A DNA stretch of 64,000 nt, from positions 31,001,508-31,065,507 of the forward strand of contig CM037869.1 in the NCBI GenBank assembly GCA_021292105.1, in the 5' to 3' direction. The translations under genes and the position numbers were made by a program. Below, piece by piece: positions 56,646 through 64,000 of the stretch. The DNA comes from Anadara kagoshimensis (taxonomy: Eukaryota > Mollusca > Bivalvia > Arcoida > Arcidae). The notes under the pieces are model-generated. The model did no database searches. It was not told where the DNA came from and saw only the letters and a list, made by a program, of their open reading frames with translations. Each line of letters begins with the position of its first letter. Positions within the stretch are counted from its first letter, which is position 1.

Positions 56646-57125
56646 TTTATTCGTGTGGAGAAATGTGACAAAAATCAATTTGTTGAATGTTTTACAAGTG
56701 AATCGAAATATTTTTTTGAATGTTGAATAAGTAACTGTTATTTATTCAATGTTAAACGCCGTAATTTTGAATAGGTAGCTTATTTCAGATATGGGACTTA
56801 TCCCATCAATCAATCTATTCATAAGTGACGTCTATTTAATTCATGATGTATTTTTTTATCTTTTGAAGCCGTGTAAAATATCTCTGTATTCAAAACGAAC
56901 CCCGCATTTAAACGCGATCAGTTAGAGTGTAATTGTTGCAGAAAAAGTATGTATACAAGGAAACTTACTTGCAGCCAATATACTGTCACAGGGCGAGAGT
57001 GAAACTATTACTGTTGACTTTTTTTTCGCTTCTGTTACGCTTACAACGGAGTTTACATACTGTTGAATCAGTATGTTGAATTTTACAAAGTTTGCAAATA
57101 GATTTGACCTTCATGCTTTGTAACG

Positions 57126-57129
<4 letters not shown>

Positions 57130-57205
<76 letters not shown>
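57130..57205. repeat. (TA)n microsatellite
   Basis: About 65 bases of uninterrupted TA followed by a shorter TATATATA stretch. A likely site of assembly length error. Confidence 0.95.
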
Positions 57206-57594
57206 CCAATCCAGTGGTTGTTATTATCACTAAACTTGTTTCAATTTTGCAGCAATACATCTTTTTCGAATAATTCCCAATCCGAAAGTCTCATGTAATT
57301 AATGCTTTTACTTATTCATGCAATTGATTGTTAATTGTGCGTAAAAAGTAAATTCTATTTATTAAATTCTTCAGGATAACAGGTTGACTTGGGGTGATTG
57401 TTATTATGAAAGAATAAGAGGTCATGATTTAGTTATGTCAAATCTTATTTTTAAATATAGAAGAGTCTTCTTTGTTAAGAAATTTGTTTATGTTTTGAAT
57501 TCAGTTCTATCTGGAATATGTAGATCTTGTGCGTTTACATGTTTTGGTCATGCGATTTAATTTTATAGCACATGTCGTCCGTTTCAAACTACAA

Positions 57595-57935
57595 TTCCTC
57601 ATCCGTAGTGCTTGGAGCAAATTATAAAAATCAAAATTGTTTTCAAAATGTTAAAATAACACTCAAAGAAACAGAATATATTTTACAAAATTTAGCTAAG
57701 GAAATACTTTAAATGAGGGAGTATACCTTAGTTTTGGAGAACTTTTAATTTAAACTGGCAGCAAATTTAGACAGTAGTATATTTCTGACAGTAATAAACA
57801 ATTATTGCCTATTGAGTTTATGATATCTTTGCGGTAACGGCCACCAGCATAGATACAAGGATACCGGCTCAGTGGTTTAAATTACATATTATACCAGTTT
57901 TAATTTTACAGTCATAGACGGCTGTTTCGGAATCT
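57595..57935 (-). repeat. CCAAGCACTAC dispersed repeat, minus orientation, near full length
   Basis: Inverted relative of 28240-28560: CCGTAGTGCTTGGAGC, TTTAGCTAAGGAAATACTTT, GGAGTATACCTTAGTTTT, AATTATTGCCTATTGAG and CCAGTTTTAATTTTACAGTC. Confidence 0.72.
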
Positions 57936-58349
57936 TTTAATGTATATTTTGAAATTGCATTCTGTTTATTTGAATTTCTATTTTAAATTAATATACTGCG
58001 GGAGCTACTTGATTCTATCAATTGGATTACAATTAATGCTAACAACATTTATTCAAAACTGTATTATATTACTTTTGAATTATAACCAAGAAATAAACTG
58101 TAAGCTTTATTTTATGACTGATTCGGACATTTTTATAAAAGAATTCACTATCAAAGATTTTTGATACAGATCAAATTTCATTATTTAAAATATATGAATT
58201 TACTTATATATGGTTCAAAATTAATTTATTGTACATTTTGTAATTATTTTTGTTTAATTTAATATTTAAAAAATAATACAAAATTTTAATGGTCTTTCTT
58301 ATTACATTCAAGTTTGTTGCTGTCTGTAACACCATGCTACTTCTATAGA
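57936..58349. other. AT-rich stretch, no feature
   Basis: Very AT-rich with no recognised exon or repeat. An open frame of 74 codons here has AT-driven composition and no family features. Confidence 0.35.
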
Positions 58350-58560
58350 CATCTACCACTACGGTAGCTCAGTTGGTGGAGTAGTTCTCGCTCCGTACGA
58401 GGGAGGTCGAGGTTTTGAATTGGGTCTGGCCAATACTTGAAAATAAGTAGTAACTGTTCTTAGGTTCTGAAATGAAAGCCATGGTGTCCTGCGGAAAAGA
58501 CCTTAAACAGTTAAAAGTAATTTGTAATTTCGAAACAAATACCTGCTGTTACCTTACCTT
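58350..58560 (+). mobile_element. tRNA-derived SINE
   Basis: CACTACGGTAGCTCAGTTGG (A-box region), GGAGGTCGAGGTTTTGAATT (decayed B-box region), TGGCCAATACTTGAAAATAA, AAATGAAAGCCATGGTGTCC. Same family as 17435 (minus) and 41245. Confidence 0.7.
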
Positions 58561-58702
58561 AAAGAAAAAACATGCCAAGTAAAATGAAATACAATGCAAA
58601 CCAGGATAAACATTTATGCATATGAAAAGATCCGTTGACAATTTAACTCAACTATGGAAGCCAACTTGGTATTTTTGCAACATAATGCTCAATAATGCGG
58701 AG

Positions 58703-59290
58703 AAAATGGCGTCAAGCACGTGTATCCTTAACACTTTAGGAAATTTAGAAAATTATTTAGAAAATATAATTTGCTTTATATTAAACATCAATGCGCTAAC
58801 GTCATGTATATGTTATCAATATTGTTGATATATGTGATATCTCTCTGAATGATTACTCTGGATATATTTGACTGTTCCTTTTTTCTCAATTTTGATTAAA
58901 CACGTGGCGGGTGTAAAATGGCGTCAAGCACGTGTATCCTTAACACTTAAGGAAATTTAGAAAATTATTTAGAAAATATAATTTGCTTTATAATAAACAT
59001 CAATGCGCTAACGTCATGTATATGTTATCAATATTGTTGATATATGTGATATCTCTGTGAATGATTACCCTGGATATATTTGACTGTTCCTTTTTTCTCA
59101 ATTTTGATTACACACATGTCGGGTGTAGCTAGCTTGACAGGAGGTGCTTACCGTTCCGGAGATTCCAGACTCACTTTGATGGTGATTGTGTACGTCTTTA
59201 ACTTTATTTGTTAGTTTTAAAGTTTTTACTTTCTTTTGGGATTGCGATTTGGACATGGGTCATTACGTTTGTTCTTTATTGCTTGGGGTT
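58703..59290 (+). repeat. ~290-bp dispersed repeat with a 211-bp tandem duplication
   Basis: Two nearly identical copies (58703-58913 and 58914-59124) start AAAATGGCGTCAAGCACGTG and include TGTTGATATATGTGATATCT and GATTACTCTGGATATATTTG. The second continues into the family core (GACAGGAGGTGCTTACCG, GGAGATTCCAGACTCAC, ATTTGGACATGGGTCATTAC). Only a few differences separate the copies, so the duplication is recent. Confidence 0.85.
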
Positions 59291-59757
59291 AACGTGTAAG
59301 TTTTTTTTACATTTTAGATTTCTTAAATGGAAGTAAAGTTATTGTTATATCAAGGTCATCAAATATAATGACTTTTATTTTAGCAATTTTTTGTAAATGA
59401 TAGCCGATTGATTTCATTCCAAAGTATAAATTTGATTTAGGAAGATATCGAGAGATTCTGTTGCACCTTTTTAAAGTTTCAATCCGTATTAACACAGTTT
59501 GCTGTTTAAGAATACTTTCCATAGTATAACCTACATATATGTGTGAAATGAAAGTTCCGTGTTGGAAAACAGTGTGTTACGTATCATCCTGAATAACTAC
59601 AGGAAGGATTTCTGCAGTAAGGAATTCGACGTTTTATGTCCAACAATAGGAACATTATATTTATTGATTTAATTGATTATTTAGATATTTCATAAATTAA
59701 AAAAAACAGCTTTTAAATATAGCAGGTTGTATAAGTGAAGCAAAGTAAAATGTATAG

Positions 59758-59859
59758 TTTTGTTTATGGAATGTTCCGATGGATTGTATGGTATATCGTG
59801 TAACTTGACATGTAGCAAAACCTGCAATAAATGTATACGACAAACAGGCTTGTGTGAAC
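59758..59859 (+). CDS. Copy C candidate exon: partial EGF-like repeat
   Basis: Follows AATGTATAG and ends before GTAAGT; 102 bases, phase 1 to 1 like the family. It reads FCLWNV-type sequence only in other frames; in the phase-1 frame it is LFMECSDGLYGISCNLTC, then SKTCNKCIRQTGLCE. CSDGxYGxxCxxxCxxTCxxC is EGF-like but the exon is about ten residues shorter than its relatives and the polypyrimidine tract is poor. It may be a genuine short exon of copy C or a decaying one. In order and strand it fits copy C. Confidence 0.6.
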
Positions 59860-60549
59860 GTAAGTTAAAGTTCAAATGATACTCCCTACCATATGAACGC
59901 AATACCAACTTGTACACAAACCTATTTCAGATTATTATGCAGAGATATATCGAAGTTGATATTCGGCTATTGAATGATATTATTAATGTCAGTCATAAAC
60001 TGAACAAAAAATTGACTTAAATTATCAAATTTTTTTCTCTAAGACTACCAGGATGCTTCTTACATGGATACAAATAGCGAAACATAACAACACTTTTAGA
60101 TTTGAGTCATTTGACGGTAAGCTATAGGGTAACAGGCTAAGCAAAGTCCTAAAAATACAAAAATAGAACACTTTTGCTTAAAACAAAAATTCAGGAAATT
60201 GATATTATCTTTTTTATTTGATTATTACCTCATGGTATAGCACACCCATTTCAACCATAAGGAAATAATAAAGAATGGAACAATTTTTTCGGCTACATTT
60301 TCATTAATGATACTAGGACATTTTGTCAAACTATGAATTTGATTTTTTGTCCAATAATGTACCTTCACTTATACATTAGATCTAAAGGACAATGGACAAT
60401 TTTACGATATTTGACTATAAGATTTTATGTTATTATCAGGATACACGAATAACTGCATACACAAAAACAGTCAAGACCAAAGTATATTCCATAGCGATAA
60501 GGAATATTCGTGAGGTCTCTATATAAAAAACTTGAATATTGGACGTCTA

Positions 60550-60665
60550 TAACTCAATATTCCATTCATTATCAATTGGTTTCACACGTGGCGATACAGC
60601 GAGCTACACAGGGGTAATTTACCTGTCCTGAGTACCCGGTCTAACTTCACTGGTAGAGGTACAAA
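60550..60665 (+). repeat. ~290-bp dispersed repeat, middle fragment
   Basis: TTTCACACGTGGCGATACAG, GCTACACAGGGGTAATTTAC and GAGTACCCGGTCTAACTTCA match the family core with divergence. Abuts the element at 60668. Confidence 0.7.
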
Positions 60666-60667
60666 AC

Positions 60668-62135
60668 AAAAACAAGAGGCCCATGGGCCTGATACGCTCA
60701 CCTGATAACTAATGGCTAGCTGATAGATTTAAAGAAAACATAAATACTAAACCCCAATGACTTTTTTCTTTACATCATGATAACCATTGTATCAATACCT
60801 ACAACATTCTAATATACATGCCTATACAAAAAGTTAATAGTTTTCAAGATAATTAACCATTTCGGTATTGTTTCACATTTGTCACCTTGACCTTTAAACC
60901 CATGACCTTTTGCTATACATCAAAATGATCGTTGTATCGATACCTACAACATTCTAATATACATGCCAATACAAAAAGTTTATAGTTTTCGAGATAATAA
61001 AACATTTCGGTATTGTTTTGCATCTGTGACCTTGACTTTTAAACCAATAACCTTTTTCTATAAATCAAAAGGATCGTTGTATCGATACCTACAACATTCT
61101 AATATACATGCCTATACAAAAAGTTTATAGATTTCGAGATAATTAACCATTTCGGTATTGTTTCATATCTGTAACCTTGACCTTTGAACCCATGACCTTT
61201 TTTGTATACATCAAAATGATCGTTGTATCAATACCTACAACATTCTAATATATATGCCTATACAAAAGTTTATAATTTTCGAGATAATTAACCATTTGGG
61301 TATTGTTTCGCATCTGTGACCTTGACCTTTAAACCCATGACCTTTTTCTATACATCAAAATGATCGTTGTATCAATACCTACAACATTCTGATATACATG
61401 CCTTTACAAAAAGTTTATAGATTTCGAGATAATTAACCATTTCGGTATTGTTTCACATCTGTGACCTTAACCATGAACCCATGACCTTTTTCTATACATC
61501 AAAATGATCGTTGTATCAATACCTACAACATTCTAATATACATGCCTATACAAAAAGTTTATAGTTTTTGAGATTATAATTATAATCAGAGGTAAAAAAA
61601 AATAGGTCACGACCTTCACAATTGACCTTGACCTCATTTTGAAGATACTAACAAGAAGATATGAAAACTGAAAACCCCAAGTCATTATCTGGTCAAATAG
61701 TCAAGTTATAACAATTTGAAGCTATTTTACGATTTTTTCAAATTAAACGCAAAAACGCGTAACCTATTTTTTATCCGAATTTCACAAAATGAACAAACTG
61801 TAGGCTTTAGACCTTACAGAAGCCATTTATCACATCAGATTTTTTCTCCAATCAGTACTTTCGGAGAAGAAGATTTTTTAAGATTTTTGCACCCCTAGGT
61901 CACCATGACCTAGTTGTGGTAGCTATAGCAACGCCACGAACAAATCTAAATTGCACCGGCCCATATATGCTTCTGACAAAGTTTCATTAAAAACTGTCCA
62001 GTAGTTTTAGAGGAGAAGTCGAAAATAGGTGTTGACGACGCACGCACACACGCACACACGCACGCACGCACGCACATACACACGCTGCGATATGCCATAA
62101 GCTCACATAACCCTCGGTCAGGTGAGCTAATGAAA
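60668..62135 (+). mobile_element. ~1.47-kb non-autonomous element with internal ~142-bp tandem repeats
   Basis: Begins ACAAGAGGCCCATGGGCC then CGCTCACCTGA, carries six units of the satellite also found at 1183-4890 (60780-61575), then a unique 3' part with CCAGTAGTTTTAGAGGAGAA, a GCACACACGCACGCACG tract (62036-62085) and the end GGTCAGGTGAGCTAA. The CTCACCTGA/CAGGTGAGC ends are inverted to each other. Bivalve 'pearl'-like elements have this 5' end / tandem core / 3' end plan. No protein is encoded. Confidence 0.78.
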
Positions 62136-62689
62136 AATTCTTGAAAAAAAAATTATATTATTGACTTACTTGTGCTTAGTCGTAAATGAAAATACGCATT
62201 CGCATCTTAGATTACCATAATGTATTTCTGTAGGAAGGAAAATGTTTGCGCCATGGGGATTTTACATGAGGAAAAAAGCGATGTTTACACCAAAAGTGAC
62301 ATCGTGCGCTATATGAACAAAAGAAACCCACATTTGCTTGATTTTTCAATATGTTAGATTCTCATAGCTCAATCGTGTACGGCTGGGTGTAATTATAAGA
62401 ATATGATTGGCTGGCAACAAAGGTGAAGGTATTGTGATTAAACATTCTATAATAGCTTTGTTTTAAAAGTATATGGTTTTAACTATTCTATTTAAGTTAC
62501 AAACGGTCTCTCAATTCTCTCAAGTCTCCAAATCATTCAACTTCTTATATAGATACATAGATGACGATCGTTTCACCTACACAACTGAAATATTGATTAT
62601 GTAATCATATCTAGATTTAAACATGGTACAAGCATGTTAATAAAAAAAATGAACTATCATGCGGCAACTTTTATAATGAACGGCAACGA

Positions 62690-62790
62690 ATATTTTTTCT
62701 CGAAGGAAACTATAGCGATTAATGCATATCCTGTTCAGAAGGATGTTTGAATGGAATTAATTGTTTTACTGTCAAACAATAAGTAATCGT
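62690..62790 (+). pseudogene. Possible EGF-like exon relic
   Basis: CISCSEGCLNGINCFTVKQ follows LEGNYSD after a TAA. The CxxCxxGCLNGxxC spacing and the preceding EGNYSD (compare YGDNC) are EGF-like. The stop before the first Cys and another before the potential donor (GTAATC at 62793) make an intact exon unlikely. In position it could be a decayed exon of copy C. Confidence 0.35.
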
Positions 62791-63364
62791 TTATCAACTC
62801 TTCTCAAATACTTTTTTTAAAATTAATACAGTTTGTAGCAATTAAAACTGTTTTCCAATTAACTTTTTTCCGACATTTTGGATGTACCAAATCTATTGAC
62901 ATTTATGATCATTTCAAGTGCAAGGATAGGGGACGTTTAATGATTATATATGATATATATTTACGTTTTTAAAAAGATGTCATTTTTGATGAACTTCTCC
63001 AATAATATCTAAATGATTTGAAAATATCTAAATGATATAATTGTAAAGTGATATTATATATTATCTTTTGAAGTAAAACCTTTAAGCGTTTGGTGGGATA
63101 TGCACATATTATGCATAGCAATTACTTAGCAACGGATAAGTCTATTTCTTAGGGTAGGAGTAGAGAAAGAAAACAGTATTTTTTGATAATATAAGAGCTG
63201 TATTTGGCAATATTGAAAACCACTAATATGAAAAGTTTTAAAATATGAACAGCAACACTAATTGTTGAGAATATCTCAGACCACCGATCATATTGTTACT
63301 TCATTCATGTAATGCAATGTTAATGACGACCACAAAACCTACAATACTAAAAGTGACTGCTGTG

Positions 63365-63475
63365 AAATCATTAATTTTCGTTGGGGCTTAATTTTCGTGG
63401 TTTTCGTGGACAGTCTGAACCACGAATTTACGACCACCACGAAATATTATCCACAAGTAAAAACTACCCGGTAAT
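63365..63475. repeat. TTTTCGTGG-rich interspersed repeat
   Basis: ATTAATTTTCGTTGGGGC, TTAATTTTCGTGGTTTTCG and the inverted AACCACGAATTTACGACC occur close together. Repeats with this 'ttttcgtgg...ccacgaa' pattern are, from memory, very common in bivalve genomes. Confidence 0.6.
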
Positions 63476-64000
63476 TAACATGTACAATATTTAATCACAT
63501 TCATAAGTTACAACTAGCGTAACTCACATTTTCACGCCGATAAAAACGTTTTGGGATTTGAAGATGTTTGGATGTCTTAATCATATTGTGAAAATTATTT
63601 AAGTAAATATATTATGTTTAATAGAATAAATATTTATATTTTGAAAAAATGTTATTTTTAGTTGGGAACTGGTCAGGGCGAATAGGGACAGACAGGTTTC
63701 CAGCCGTATCTTTCATCATCAATAATGGTCTGTCTCATTTAAATTGAAATTCAATTAACTAAATAAACATTTCAACAATCTATCAACTAACATCCTTTAT
63801 ATTTAATATAACTAAATCAACTGTTTGTCTTGTAAAAACCGCACCTTCTTTCGACATTATACGGTATCGGTAAGAGCCGCCATTGTTACTCTCGTAAACA
63901 GCTGATTGGGTCATCAGAGGTCAATAATTAGAATTTTTAAAAGGTTGCCGATATCAAAGAAAAAAATACTATTTTGCTTAAAGGGATTATGTACCACATT

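Larger units (their letters stand above)
62136..64000. other. Right flank of the window, largely featureless
   Basis: AT-rich sequence, probably intron or downstream region of copy C. Apart from the possible EGF relic at 62690 and the repeat at 63365, I see no exon, structured repeat or regulatory signal. Confidence 0.4.

Noticed and set aside
57092-57298. Open frame with Ile-Tyr repeats
   Set aside because: Created by the (TA)n tract; no other coding evidence.
63365-63475. Possible regulatory palindrome
   Set aside because: The TTTTCGTGG pattern matches a common molluscan interspersed repeat, so no specific regulatory claim is made.

Overview
The window looks like nuclear DNA of a marine bivalve mollusc, or a close molluscan relative. 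It is AT-rich and built of short exons in kilobase introns. It is packed with molluscan-type repeats: tRNA-derived SINEs, short TIR elements, tandem-repeat-bearing elements with ACAAGAGGCC/CAGGTGAGCT ends, long microsatellites and mariner/Tc1 relics. The lineage call rests on repeat types and gene architecture read by eye, not on a search.

All recognisable host coding sequence is on the + strand and belongs to one receptor family, present as three tandem paralogous units. Copy A (left edge) is one EGF-like exon at 574-711 with an in-frame TAG. Copy B (6704-35612) is nearly complete: signal peptide, F5/8C-like FTP (fucolectin) domain, EGF-like, second FTP domain, about six EGF-like repeats, one membrane helix, then one of two alternative cytoplasmic tails. 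Almost every exon is symmetric phase 1-1. The assembled model has no stop and gives 700 or 712 residues depending on the tail. Copy C (47720 to beyond 59859) has a signal-peptide exon, the first half of an FTP domain and a short EGF-like exon. The second FTP half was not found. The architecture resembles the FTP/EGF proteins that bivalve annotations call 'multiple EGF-like domains 10' and suggests a cell-surface recognition or engulfment receptor; that function is inferred.

The most unusual coding observation is in copy B. Exon 27445-27578 is one base short of a multiple of three and exon 31539-31767 is one base over. When both are used the frame is restored, but about 60 residues of the second exon are read out of the EGF frame. 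If the first exon is skipped, the second is read in the EGF frame and stops before the membrane helix. This is a possible membrane/secreted switch, or two compensating indels or assembly errors.

Repeats, left to right. 983-1124 is a short TIR element. 1183-4890 is about 25 copies of a ~145-bp satellite carrying AGGTCA-type motifs, and the same satellite sits inside a bounded element at 60668-62135. 9867-14209 is a 4.3-kb TIR element that splits a smaller MITE. 20697-20855 is a dense AAGGATC array. 28716-30885 is a ~107-bp satellite of about 20 units. 43450-44100 is a Tc1-like relic and 48847-50144 a mariner with both ends, lying in intron 1 of copy C. 51666-56230 is a 4.6-kb element with near-perfect TIRs and a TA target site, splitting a tandem repeat. 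A ~290-bp dispersed repeat with a GGAGGTGCTT...GGAGCACC core occurs at least fifteen times, mostly in receptor introns and flanks. No rRNA gene, functional tRNA gene, CRISPR array, retroviral or Polinton-like sequence was recognised.
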